DNA of 8,923 bases from Natrialbaceae archaeon B1-Br10_E2g27. GTDB taxonomy: Archaea > Halobacteriota > Halobacteria > Halobacteriales > Natrialbaceae. Each line of letters starts with the position of its first letter. The first letter of the stretch is position 1. The notes beneath the pieces were generated by a model that saw only the letters and a program-made list of their open reading frames with translations, was not told where the DNA came from and did no database searches. The stretch is taken from positions 1 through 8,923 of the forward strand of contig LKMM01000085.1 in assembly GCA_001563885.1 (NCBI GenBank), in the 5' to 3' direction. Below, piece by piece: positions 1-7,276 of the stretch. The position numbers and the translations under genes were made by a program.

Positions 1-18
1 GATATACTAGCAACACCT

Positions 19-741
19 GTGTTGACAAAGACAGACACAACAGGTGGAGTCGATACTGCAACGTGCCATATTGGATTCGTCGGTGACTCGAGCGTTGGCA
101 AAACGACCGTCGCCACGCTCGTTGGCGCTCGCCTCGCGGAACGGACGCAAGTGACGGTAACCGGAGAGGCCACCCGATTCCTACGCGAGTTGCCGACTGG
201 AAGCGACGACGCGCTTGGTATCGAGTGGACCGTCGAGGACTGCCCTGCTGGCGTAGATGCGATCAGGTCAGACCCAGACCGGTTCGATGTGGTGTTCGTC
301 GTGGTGACTCCTGAAACGCTTGCCAGTGCCACCGACTACGAACGGGTCGCCGATCGACACGGCATCGAGTGTTTTCTCATCGGTAATCAGTTCAGGGAGT
401 CAACAAGAGAACGCGTCCGATCGTTCGATGGGCCGGATCTCGCCGAGTATGTCTACGCCGATGATAGCCTCTCGTTAGCCAGGTCTGATGGGCATCTGCC
501 GACACAAGCGGATCGGAGTATCGAGGCAGTCCTGATCGAGGCGCTCCAACCTGAACGGCTGGCTGTCGACCAGGCACGGGCAGCACTCGAACGTGGCGAG
601 CGGTCGATCGTCAACGTCGAGGTTACCGATCAAGATGATGCAACATCGGTACTCAATTCGCTCGAGGCCGTCAGTGAGAACGCGGCTTACTTTACGTGCA
701 ACTGCCGGTGTCACGACGGGCACGTCCTCGCAAGACGATAA
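19..741 (+). CDS. CooC/MinD-like P-loop NTPase with Cys-rich C-terminus
   Basis: About 240 residues; probably a cytosolic nucleotide-binding protein of the SIMIBI (MinD/CooC/ArsA) class. A P-loop, GDSSVGKTT, lies at residues 22-30. A DCPAG motif at 74-78 matches the DTPAG/DTEAG switch II of MinD and CooC. A hydrophobic strand (FDVVFVVVTPET, 89-100) is followed by a helix and by IGN with Asn123, the usual base-contact Asn position. CooC proteins help insert nickel into CO dehydrogenase using ATP. Two hallmarks are altered: the first P-loop lysine of the deviant Walker A (KGGxGKT) is Asp23, and the A' strand (VTVTGEA, 45-51) lacks the usual Asp. The C-terminus carries Cys227, Cys229, Cys231 and His232 (CxCxCH), possibly a metal site. 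The start is uncertain: GTG at 19 (TTG at 22 follows), with no in-frame ATG, no Shine-Dalgarno motif and no upstream stop inside the window, so the gene may begin further left. It converges on the transporter operon. The fold is fairly safe; the role is inferred. Confidence 0.72.
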   Translation: MLTKTDTTGGVDTATCHIGFVGDSSVGKTTVATLVGARLAERTQVTVTGEATRFLRELPTGSDDALGIEWTVEDCPAGVDAIRSDPDRFDVVFVVVTPETLASATDYERVADRHGIECFLIGNQFRESTRERVRSFDGPDLAEYVYADDSLSLARSDGHLPTQADRSIEAVLIEALQPERLAVDQARAALERGERSIVNVEVTDQDDATSVLNSLEAVSENAAYFTCNCRCHDGHVLARR

Positions 742-955
742 CCCGCTTGCAAACTGGCGTCCGTTGTCACCGTCTTTGATTCCTGACTGATACTGCCGGA
801 CGTACGTCGTGAAAGACTCTCGCCGTCCCGGGGTGGCGATCACACCGTTCCACCCGATAGTATGACTTGCTCATTGGCGAGATGCGGGCAAGAGGGTGAT
901 TGATACCCGACACGATTCGTGATGTGCTTCGGATCGTTCAGCACATCCCAGCCAA
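742..955. other. Convergent intergenic region with inverted repeats
   Basis: This gap separates the stop of the P-loop NTPase from the stop of the methyltransferase. I see no convincing gene in it. It holds a perfect 10-base palindrome, GACGTACGTC, at 799-808; a longer hairpin at 820-839; and CACGATTCGTG, an 11-base inverted repeat, at 911-921. No long T-tract of the kind that ends archaeal transcripts is visible on either strand; the best is a short T-rich stretch near 774-781 on the plus strand. The region may hold the 3' ends of both transcripts, or a remnant of a mobile or dispersed element. The sequence alone does not decide this. Confidence 0.5.
820..839. other. Inverted repeat / potential hairpin
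   Basis: TCGCCGTC (820-827) can pair with GGTGGCGA (832-839) around a four-base CCGG loop. Six pairs are Watson-Crick and two are G-U type when read on the plus strand. It sits between two convergent genes and could mark transcript 3' ends. Archaeal termination relies mainly on U-tracts, and none follows the stem, so I do not call it a terminator. Confidence 0.4.
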
Positions 956-1630
956 TCACTCGGAAACAGTACCGACCATGAGATACTTTTCGTAGTTCGG
1001 CTCCTGTCCCCAGAGGTCGGGGTCGTCGAGTGGTTCGTACTCGATCGTCTCGAGTCCCTGCTCGCGGAGAAACGCCGCCAACTCCTCGGGTGGGCGACCG
1101 TTGTACAGCGGCAGGTCGTCGTGGATATCTTCGTATCCCTCGAACGTCTCGTCGAAATCCCAGTGGCCCTCGATCAGGACGACCTGCCCGTCGGGGCGGA
1201 CAACGCGTTGCCACTCCTCGATTGCACGCTCGGGAGCGGGCAGCGTCCAGATGAGATGCCGTGCCGTTACCAGCTCGTACGAATCAGTCTGCTGGGGCAG
1301 GTTCTCCGCATCGGCCTGCTGGAACGTCGGGGAGAGATCCGACCGTTCGACTTTGATGCGTGCCTGCTCGAGCATCTCCGGGGCGAAATCGACGCCGGTC
1401 ACGTCGTGGCCGAGTTCCGCAAGGAGCAGTGAGATCACGCCGGTGCCACAACCGACATCGAGTACCTGTTTTCCCGGGTCGCCCGTCCACGAGCGGAGCA
1501 CCGACAGCCATGCCTCGCGTTGGGTGTCGCCGTGAACCCCGTGTTGACTGTCGTCGTCGAACTCCTCGGCACGATTGTTCCAGTACTCGCGGATGGCCGC
1601 TTTGACATCGTCTTGAGTTTGTTCTGTCAT
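956..1630 (-). CDS. Class I SAM-dependent methyltransferase (UbiE/Methyltransf_11-like)
   Basis: A 224-residue cytosolic enzyme expected to move a methyl group from S-adenosylmethionine to a small molecule. Motif I is VLDVGCGTG (56-64), the glycine-rich SAM loop. GVDFAPEML (79-87) ends the second strand, with Asp81 positioned to hold the ribose hydroxyls. DAENLP (107-112) is the adenine-side motif. ARHLIWTLPAPERA (123-136) and RVVRPDGQVVLIEG (142 onward) form motifs II and III of UbiE-like enzymes. The methyl acceptor cannot be read from sequence; the C-terminal part (EGYEDIHDDLPLYNGRPPEE and after) probably shapes its pocket. The ATG at 1630 overlaps the stop of solute-binding protein 1 as ATGA. 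No good Shine-Dalgarno motif precedes it, so translation is probably coupled. As the last gene of a transporter operon it likely modifies the imported compound, or helps make an exported chelator to be re-imported; both are inference. Length and motifs are intact. Confidence 0.9.
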   Translation of the reverse strand: MTEQTQDDVKAAIREYWNNRAEEFDDDSQHGVHGDTQREAWLSVLRSWTGDPGKQVLDVGCGTGVISLLLAELGHDVTGVDFAPEMLEQARIKVERSDLSPTFQQADAENLPQQTDSYELVTARHLIWTLPAPERAIEEWQRVVRPDGQVVLIEGHWDFDETFEGYEDIHDDLPLYNGRPPEELAAFLREQGLETIEYEPLDDPDLWGQEPNYEKYLMVGTVSE

Positions 1631-3168
1631 TGCTCGACGGTAATCGATTCGAGCCCGTACAGGTACTCTATCGGGTGTGGCTGGTAGCCGCTGACATCGC
1701 TTGCGGTCGCGACGACGTTCGTGTAGTTTGTCAACACCGAGATTGGCGCGTCCTCGAGGACAAGCGACTGGACTTCGTGGTAGCGATCCTGTCGCGCGTC
1801 GGGATCGTCAAGTTCACGCGCTTTCTCGAGCAGGGTATCGACCCGGTCGTTTAGATAGCCGTGGTGAAGGTCTGCGTGGTCTGAGTGAAACATATCAGAA
1901 AGGCGATCAGGATCGGAGTAGTACAACGTTCCCCACGACGTCAGGTAGCTATCGAAGGCGTCCTGACTGACCTGCTCGACCATCGCAGCGTACTCCATAA
2001 CCGTCACGTCGAGATCGATCCCAACTGCGGCGAGTTGATCTTGCAGTACCTCACCGATCAACGGCAGGCTTCGCGCATCGAAGGTGAGTAGTTCAACGAC
2101 GAGTTCGTCACCGTCGCGAGTACGGGGATTGTCTCCCTCACGCTCCCAGCCGGCATCGGCCAGCAGCGACCGGGCATGATCCGGATCGTGGCGGTCCCGC
2201 TCGAGATCAGGATTCCCCCAGTCGCTTACATCCGGAGAGAATGGCGCGACTGCGGGGTCGTCGACTCCGTCAAGCACTGATTCGGTGATCGCCGCCCGGT
2301 CGACTGCGTGATCGACGGCTTGTCGAACACGAGCATCGTCAAACGGTTCCGACTGGGTGTCGAACGTGAGAAATCGAATACGTGGAATCTCGGGTGTATA
2401 GATGTCGATTCCATCGGTTTCTTCGAGCTCACTGGCCATCTCGTTTGGTAAAATCCGGGCCATCTCAACCTCACCGTTCTCGAGTTTCAGTCGCCGCGTC
2501 TGGTCGTCTTCGACGACCTCGTAGCGGACTTCCTCGATTTCGGGGTGGGTGCCGTAGTAGTCATCGTTGCGCACAGCCCGCAGCTCCGAACTGGGATCGA
2601 GGCTCTCGAGGACAAACGGGCCAGTGCCTACGGGATCGGTGAGAGAGCCGTCTGCCTCGATGGCGGCCGGACTGAGCACGACCGCCTCGTGGCGCGAGAG
2701 GTGGGCTGGCAGCGGTGCGAACGCGGTTTCGGTCTCGATGGCAACAGTCATCTCGTCGACGGCCTCGACTGACTCGATCGGGACGTCCGCGAAGGCAGGG
2801 GAGTCGACGGTGCGCTGTAGCGACTGAACGGCTGCGGCTGCGTCCAGCGGTTCGCCGTCGTGAAACGTTACTCCCTCCCGAAGGGTAAATTCCCAGTGGT
2901 TGTCCTCCTGCCACTCCCACTCCGTTGTGAGTTTTGATACCAGGTTTGCATCGTAGTCGACGCTGACCAGCGTCTCCGTAACGCCGGTGCGACGAAGCAG
3001 GTTCCCGCCATCCAGGGGATCGCGGTCCGGTTGCCACTGTCCGGCGATGCGGAATACACCCCCGCCGTCAGAGCCACTCGAGAGACAGCCTGCGACGGCG
3101 AGAGTCGCGGTTCCGAGTGTCGTTTGCAGCGCGGTACGTCTGTCAATCGTGGGTTGTGTGTCTGTCAT
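1627..3168 (-). CDS. Extracytoplasmic solute-binding lipoprotein, family 5 (binding protein 1, NikA/DppA-like)
   Basis: A 513-residue surface receptor for a PepT-family ABC importer. The N-terminus has twin arginines (Arg10-Arg11, DRRTALQT), a hydrophobic stretch and the lipobox AVAGC with Cys28, so it is probably exported folded by Tat and lipid-anchored. The mature part follows family SBP_bac_5: WEFTLREGVTFHDGEPLDA, then VGTGPF, RNDDYYGTHPEIEEV and FDDARVRQAVDHAVDR. Length is normal. By hand, LSDMFHSDHAD aligns with E. coli NikA around its nickel ligand His416 (LSSMRVPSHAD), putting His431 at that place and a Tyr (416 or 417) near NikA Tyr402. The NikA Arg97/Trp100 segment is missing, so the ligand need not be nickel-histidine. 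LHHGY follows at 434-438. ATG at 3168 overlaps the ATPase stop (ATGA) with no clear Shine-Dalgarno motif. It is a diverged paralogue of the binding protein that opens the operon. Family is sure; substrate is not. Confidence 0.93.
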   Translation of the reverse strand: MTDTQPTIDRRTALQTTLGTATLAVAGCLSSGSDGGGVFRIAGQWQPDRDPLDGGNLLRRTGVTETLVSVDYDANLVSKLTTEWEWQEDNHWEFTLREGVTFHDGEPLDAAAAVQSLQRTVDSPAFADVPIESVEAVDEMTVAIETETAFAPLPAHLSRHEAVVLSPAAIEADGSLTDPVGTGPFVLESLDPSSELRAVRNDDYYGTHPEIEEVRYEVVEDDQTRRLKLENGEVEMARILPNEMASELEETDGIDIYTPEIPRIRFLTFDTQSEPFDDARVRQAVDHAVDRAAITESVLDGVDDPAVAPFSPDVSDWGNPDLERDRHDPDHARSLLADAGWEREGDNPRTRDGDELVVELLTFDARSLPLIGEVLQDQLAAVGIDLDVTVMEYAAMVEQVSQDAFDSYLTSWGTLYYSDPDRLSDMFHSDHADLHHGYLNDRVDTLLEKARELDDPDARQDRYHEVQSLVLEDAPISVLTNYTNVVATASDVSGYQPHPIEYLYGLESITVEQ

Positions 3169-5390
3169 GGGTTCTTGGAGTGATTGGAACCGATTGTCGG
3201 CGGTGCCGATTGGTGTTCGTCCGCGTGTCGGTCAGCGTCGGTCACTGATTCAGCCGATTGCACGCTATCAGCCGCAATCTCGCATGCGAAATGACAGCGT
3301 GACTGTGTCTCATCAACCTGTTCTATCGGTGGCTCCTCGCGCTCACATTTCGGTTCAGCCGCCGGACAGCGGGTATGGAACCGACAGCCACTCGGCGGAT
3401 CGACCGCGCTTGGAACCGAGCCGGGCAACGGCTCTGCCGGACCGTCGCTTGTGACCGACGAGATCGCCTCGAGCAGCGACGCCGTATAGGGGTGGCTGGG
3501 ACGTTCGAACAGCGTTTCAGTAGGCCCACGTTCCATGATCTGGCCGGCGTACATCACCAACGCGCGGTCGGCGATGTGGCCGATCACCGAGAGATTGTGA
3601 GAGACGACGATATAGGTGAGTCCAAGCCGATCCTGAAGCTCCTGTAACAGATTGAGAATCTTCGCTCGGATCGAGACATCCAGTGCACTCACCGGTTCGT
3701 CGAGGACGACCAGTTGGGGCTCGAGCGCCAGCGCACGGGCGATGGCAACCCGTTGGAGCTGTCCACCGGAGAGTTCATGCCGCCGGCGGTCGGCGTGATG
3801 CGGTGCGAGATTGACTAGCTCGAGCAGTTTCTCAACCCGCTCTGTTCGCCGGTCGGCGTCCCAGCCCTGTTCACGGAGCGGCTCAGCGATTGCGTCTTCG
3901 ACGGTTGCCCGTGGGTTGATGCTGCCACGGGTGTGCTGGAAGACAACACCAACCTGGGCTAGCTGGTCAGTAGATCGGTCGTCGACTACACCCACAGGCT
4001 CGCCAGCAAGCTCGATTTGTCCGGTCGTTGGTGTCTCGAGACCCAGCAGGAGATCCACCAGCGTTGATTTCCCGCTGGCGCTTTCACCGACGATTCCAAG
4101 CGTTTCACCGCGATTGACGGCAAGACTTACATCTTCGACGGCATCGAGATACTGCTGGTTTCCTCGCAATCGCTCGTACCAGGAGTCGGTTGTCTCGAAC
4201 CGTTTCGAGAGGTTCGTCGCAGCAATGATTGGCTCTGTGCCCTGTTCATCGGGGCTAGCTCGCGGTGCGGTCGTATCAGCTGTTGTCGAATCGCTTCGCC
4301 CATCCGCCATAACGGTCTGGTCGTTGGTCTCGCCGTGTCGTTCCATTGAGCCATCGTCTCTCTCTGGAATCGCCTCGAGTTCGCCACAGACGATCTCGTG
4401 ATCCGGGCCGCGGTCGACGACCGGTGGATCGGTGTCGTGGCAGTCATCGGTTGCATACTCACACCGGGAGGCGAACGGACATCCCGTCTCCGCAAACCGC
4501 TCTGGCACTGTGCCGTCGATTGTGGCGAGTTTGCTCTGGCGCTCGCTGTCGTCGATCAGACACTCGAGTAAGCCGCGGGTGTAGGGATGTTCGGGATCTG
4601 TTAAGACCTGTTCTGTCGGACCGCGTTCCATCACCTGTCCGCCATAGAGGACGACAACTCGATCACAGCGCTCGGCCACGATGCCGAGGTTGTGGGTGAC
4701 GAGTAAGACGGCGGTGTCGTGGCCTGTGACGAGGGTGTCTAGCTGGTCGAGGATCGTCGCTTGTGTCGTCGTATCCAATGCCGTCGTTGGTTCGTCGGCG
4801 ATCAACAGGTCCGGATCGCTGGCCAAAGCGATTGCAAGCATCGCCCGCTGGGCCATCCCACCGGAGAACTCGTGGGGGTAATCACCGACGCGGTCGGACG
4901 CATCGGCGATATCGACCTGTTCCATCAACTCGATTGCCCGCTTGCGGTGATCGGCCCATGCGCTCCGATCAGTTGCAAACGGCAGATGCATGTAGTCGCC
5001 CAGCCGTGGTTTGTCGACATCGTGGGTACGGAGCGCTTCGGCGATCTGCTCACCGACGTCGAACACCGGGTTCAGCGTCGCCGTCGGATCCTGGAAGACC
5101 ATCCCGATCCGGTCACCACGATACTGACGGCGGATACGGTCCTCGACGCCCGTCAGATCAGTCCCATCGAACCGGATCGAGCCGCCGACGATCTCACCTG
5201 GATCCTCGAGACCGATGATCGAACGGGCGGTGACGGATTTGCCAGAGCCACTCTCGCCGACGAGGCCGACGACTTCACCGGAATCGACGGTGAAAGTGAC
5301 ACCGTCGACAGCACGAACCGAGCCGCCGGAATCGGCGAACTGGGTTTCGAGGTTTTCGACCGACAGTAAGGGAGCGGATGATCGTGCCAT
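3165..5390 (-). CDS. Fused two-domain ABC transporter ATPase (DppD-DppF type)
   Basis: A 741-residue cytosolic protein that carries both ATPase subunits of a peptide/nickel importer on one chain. Half 1 (about 8-340) has Walker A GESGSGKS (45-52), Q-loop Gln100, signature FSGGMAQ (175-181), Walker B LLIADE (195-200) and H-loop His233. Half 2 (about 386-710) has GESASGKS (435-442), Gln485, LSGGQLQ (540-546), LVVLDE (560-565) and His598. Both active sites look intact. Each half ends in the oligopeptide/dipeptide C-terminal domain with HPYT followed by four cysteines: 304, 310, 317, 335 and 669, 675, 682, 699. In some DppD proteins these cysteines hold a [4Fe-4S] cluster; whether they do here is inference. 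A hydrophilic linker rich in Asp, Thr and Ser (about 342-385) joins the halves, and a polar tail of some 38 residues ends the protein. In bacteria these are normally two genes (DppD/NikD and DppF/NikE). The start at 5390 has a good Shine-Dalgarno motif. Confidence 0.95.
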   Translation of the reverse strand: MARSSAPLLSVENLETQFADSGGSVRAVDGVTFTVDSGEVVGLVGESGSGKSVTARSIIGLEDPGEIVGGSIRFDGTDLTGVEDRIRRQYRGDRIGMVFQDPTATLNPVFDVGEQIAEALRTHDVDKPRLGDYMHLPFATDRSAWADHRKRAIELMEQVDIADASDRVGDYPHEFSGGMAQRAMLAIALASDPDLLIADEPTTALDTTTQATILDQLDTLVTGHDTAVLLVTHNLGIVAERCDRVVVLYGGQVMERGPTEQVLTDPEHPYTRGLLECLIDDSERQSKLATIDGTVPERFAETGCPFASRCEYATDDCHDTDPPVVDRGPDHEIVCGELEAIPERDDGSMERHGETNDQTVMADGRSDSTTADTTAPRASPDEQGTEPIIAATNLSKRFETTDSWYERLRGNQQYLDAVEDVSLAVNRGETLGIVGESASGKSTLVDLLLGLETPTTGQIELAGEPVGVVDDRSTDQLAQVGVVFQHTRGSINPRATVEDAIAEPLREQGWDADRRTERVEKLLELVNLAPHHADRRRHELSGGQLQRVAIARALALEPQLVVLDEPVSALDVSIRAKILNLLQELQDRLGLTYIVVSHNLSVIGHIADRALVMYAGQIMERGPTETLFERPSHPYTASLLEAISSVTSDGPAEPLPGSVPSAVDPPSGCRFHTRCPAAEPKCEREEPPIEQVDETQSRCHFACEIAADSVQSAESVTDADRHADEHQSAPPTIGSNHSKNP

Positions 5391-5393
5391 CGG

Positions 5394-6329
5394 TTAGACC
5401 TCCTCGACGCGGGCCTGTTGTTTCGGATCGAGGATATCTCGCAGTCCGTCCCCGAGCAGGTTGAAGCCAAGCACCGTCAGCATAATCGCGACACCCGGTG
5501 CGTTGACGATCCACCACGCCGAGCGGACATACTCGCGGCCGCCGGCGAGCATCGTCCCCCACTCAGGGGTCGGTGGCTGAGCACCAAGTCCAATAAACGA
5601 GAGCCCGGCCGTCGCGAGGACGACTGTCCCGAGATTCAGCGTCGCAATTACGATTACTGGGTTGATCACACCCGGCAAGAGATGGCGCTTGAAGAGTCGA
5701 CGCCGTGGTGTTCCGAAGAGACGAGCCGCATCAACGTACCGCCGTTTTTTTCTACTCAGTACGCTCCCACGCACTACCCGGGCGTACGTGGTCCATCCAA
5801 CGATAGCCAGAGCAATCATCACGTTCCGGAGACTCGGTCCAAGGATACCGGCAACGACCAACGCGAGTACGAGTCCCGGGAACGCAAGCTGGATGTCGAC
5901 GAGTCGCATGAATAGCTCGTCGACCCAGCCACCCGCGTAGCCGGCGACCAGGCCAACGATTGTCCCGATAACAACCCGGATTGTGGTCACGGCAATTGCG
6001 ATCCCAAGCGAGACCCGCGTCCCGTAGACCAGCCGCGTCGTGACGTCCCGTCCAAGTTGGTCGGTCCCCAGCGGATGGGCAAGCGACGGTGGTTGAAGCC
6101 GGTTCGAGAGGTCCTGTGCCGTCGGATCGTACGGGACGACTGTCGGCCCGACGATTGCGACGAACCCGAGGATGCCAACAATGATTGCGCCGACCAGCGT
6201 CAACCGATTCGATCGCAGTTCAGCCACAGCCGAGTTCCCGACCATGTTGACTCGACCGGATCGGAGCCGTCCAACAGCAGTGCCAAGCCGTGAACGGAAG
6301 CGAGCGGCCACACTGCCGAGAGCGCTCAT
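5394..6329 (-). CDS. ABC transporter permease, DppC/NikC type
   Basis: A 311-residue membrane subunit that should pair with the DppB-type permease to form the channel. After an N-terminal extension rich in Arg and Ser, a first membrane helix spans about 43-65. It is followed by the DppC-family signature HPLGTDQLGRDV (85-96). Hydrophobic helices follow (about 107-130, 148-165, 170-180, 223-240, 275-298). The EAA loop that contacts the ATPase is YVDAARLFGTPRRRLFKRHLLP (198-219). AGLSFIGLGAQPPTPEWG and a C-terminal GDGLRDILDP are also typical of NikC/DppC. An internal Met29 is possible, but the first ATG is preferred: it has a strong Shine-Dalgarno motif six bases away and overlaps the upstream permease stop as ATGA. 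The stop lies three bases before the ATPase start. The substrate cannot be read from this subunit. Confidence 0.95.
   Translation of the reverse strand: MSALGSVAARFRSRLGTAVGRLRSGRVNMVGNSAVAELRSNRLTLVGAIIVGILGFVAIVGPTVVPYDPTAQDLSNRLQPPSLAHPLGTDQLGRDVTTRLVYGTRVSLGIAIAVTTIRVVIGTIVGLVAGYAGGWVDELFMRLVDIQLAFPGLVLALVVAGILGPSLRNVMIALAIVGWTTYARVVRGSVLSRKKRRYVDAARLFGTPRRRLFKRHLLPGVINPVIVIATLNLGTVVLATAGLSFIGLGAQPPTPEWGTMLAGGREYVRSAWWIVNAPGVAIMLTVLGFNLLGDGLRDILDPKQQARVEEV
5399..5405 (-). promoter_or_regulatory. Shine-Dalgarno motif of the fused ATPase gene
   Basis: On the minus strand GAGGAGG, inside the last codons of the upstream permease (GAG GAG GTC TAA), ends 8 bases before the ATPase ATG at 5390. 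The sequence and spacing suit the archaeal anti-Shine-Dalgarno and support this start. Confidence 0.7.
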
Positions 6330-7276
6330 GCGTTCTCACCTCCGAGTTCGACGCGTGGATCGAGCACGCGGTAAGAGAGGTCGACAAGCAGGTTCGTCAC
6401 GATAAAGAGAACAGAAATAACCAACACGACGCCTTGGACGACTGGGAAATCCCGGGCGAAAATCGCATCGACGAGCATCATTCCGAGCCCCGGCCGCTGG
6501 AAGACGATTTCGATGACGACAGCCCCACTCAGGACGAAGCCAAACTGCAGCCCAACGACCGTAATAACTGGAATCAGGGCATTTCGCAATGCGTGTTTGT
6601 AAATTACGATGCGCTCGGTCAGACCTTTCGAGCGGGCCGTATCCACATACTCAGCGTCGAGTACGTCGAGCATCGAGGTCCGAACGAGGCGAGTGACGAT
6701 GGCAGCCATTCCGGTCCCGAGTGCGATCGCTGGCAACACGAGATACGAGAGCCCCCCAGTCCCGGAGACCGGAAACAACCCGAGGTGTAATGCAAAGACG
6801 ATTATCAACAGATACCCCAACCAGAAGTTCGGCATCGAAACACCGGCTAGTGCAAATAGCTGACTCGCCTGATCGATCCAGGTCCCGCGGTAGACGGCAC
6901 TCGCGACACCAGTTGGAATCGCAACGACAAGAGCGACAACCATTGCCGCAATCGCTAACTCGAGTGTTGCAGGGATGGCGTCAACGATCATCGTCGCGAC
7001 TGGCCGATTCGTCCGGAACGAGGTTCCGAAGTCGCCTCGGAAGATGTCGGTAATCCAGTTCCAGTACTGGACGGGAAACGGCTCGTTGAACCCATGTTCT
7101 TCCCGAAACGCAGTAACTGCCTCCGCCGATGGCTGTTGACCTGTCTGGTGGTAGAGAATCGCACGTGCGGGATCTCCTGGCGTAAGGTACATCATCCCAA
7201 ACGTCAGTACCGAAACACAGACGAGTACGAGCGAAGAGGTGCCGATCCGATAGGCGATGTACTCGGCCGAGATCAT
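6326..7276 (-). CDS. ABC transporter permease, DppB/NikB type
   Basis: A 316-residue membrane subunit of the importer. The first helix (about 11-31) runs into LTPGDPAR (31-38), the conserved DppB/NikB motif. An external segment carries FREEHGFNEPFPVQYWNW and GDFGTSFRTNRPV (81-93), both standard for this family. Five further helices follow, including about 104-126 and a final one near 279-300. The EAA loop lies at about 209-236 (EYVDTARSKGL, then HALRNALIPV) and should dock on the ATPase. VFQRPGLGMMLVDAI and the C-terminal SYRVLDPRV complete the family pattern. Length is normal. ATG at 7276 is limited upstream by an in-frame TAA at 7283-7285, so the start cannot move far. A 64-base gap separates it from the binding-protein gene before it; its own stop overlaps the next permease. 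Confidence 0.95.
   Translation of the reverse strand: MISAEYIAYRIGTSSLVLVCVSVLTFGMMYLTPGDPARAILYHQTGQQPSAEAVTAFREEHGFNEPFPVQYWNWITDIFRGDFGTSFRTNRPVATMIVDAIPATLELAIAAMVVALVVAIPTGVASAVYRGTWIDQASQLFALAGVSMPNFWLGYLLIIVFALHLGLFPVSGTGGLSYLVLPAIALGTGMAAIVTRLVRTSMLDVLDAEYVDTARSKGLTERIVIYKHALRNALIPVITVVGLQFGFVLSGAVVIEIVFQRPGLGMMLVDAIFARDFPVVQGVVLVISVLFIVTNLLVDLSYRVLDPRVELGGENA
6336..6343 (-). promoter_or_regulatory. Strong Shine-Dalgarno motif of the DppC-type permease gene
   Basis: GGAGGTGA on the minus strand matches the complement of the archaeal 16S rRNA 3' end along eight bases and lies 6 bases before the ATG at 6329. It is the best ribosome-binding site in the window and favours this start over the internal Met29. 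Confidence 0.75.

Noticed and set aside
820..839. Hairpin as a rho-independent terminator
   Set aside because: No T-tract follows on either strand, and archaea do not depend on bacterial-type hairpin terminators.
475..843. Open frame of 122 residues on the minus strand
   Set aside because: Most of it lies antisense to the NTPase gene, it has no recognisable domain, and its composition is not acidic like the real proteins. Only its first part, in the gap, might be a relic.
2561..3037. Open frame of 158 residues on the minus strand
   Set aside because: Same strand but a different frame inside binding protein 1; Arg/Gly-rich and without motifs.
3811..4401. Open frame of 196 residues on the plus strand
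   Set aside because: Antisense to the fused ATPase; Ser/Arg/Pro-rich translation typical of GC-rich shadow frames.
4761..5369. Open frame of 202 residues on the plus strand
   Set aside because: Antisense to the first half of the ATPase, which has all ABC motifs intact; the frame is a codon-bias shadow despite its length.
5418..5915. Open frame of 165 residues on the plus strand
   Set aside because: Antisense to the DppC-type permease and rich in Arg, Glu and His without a domain.
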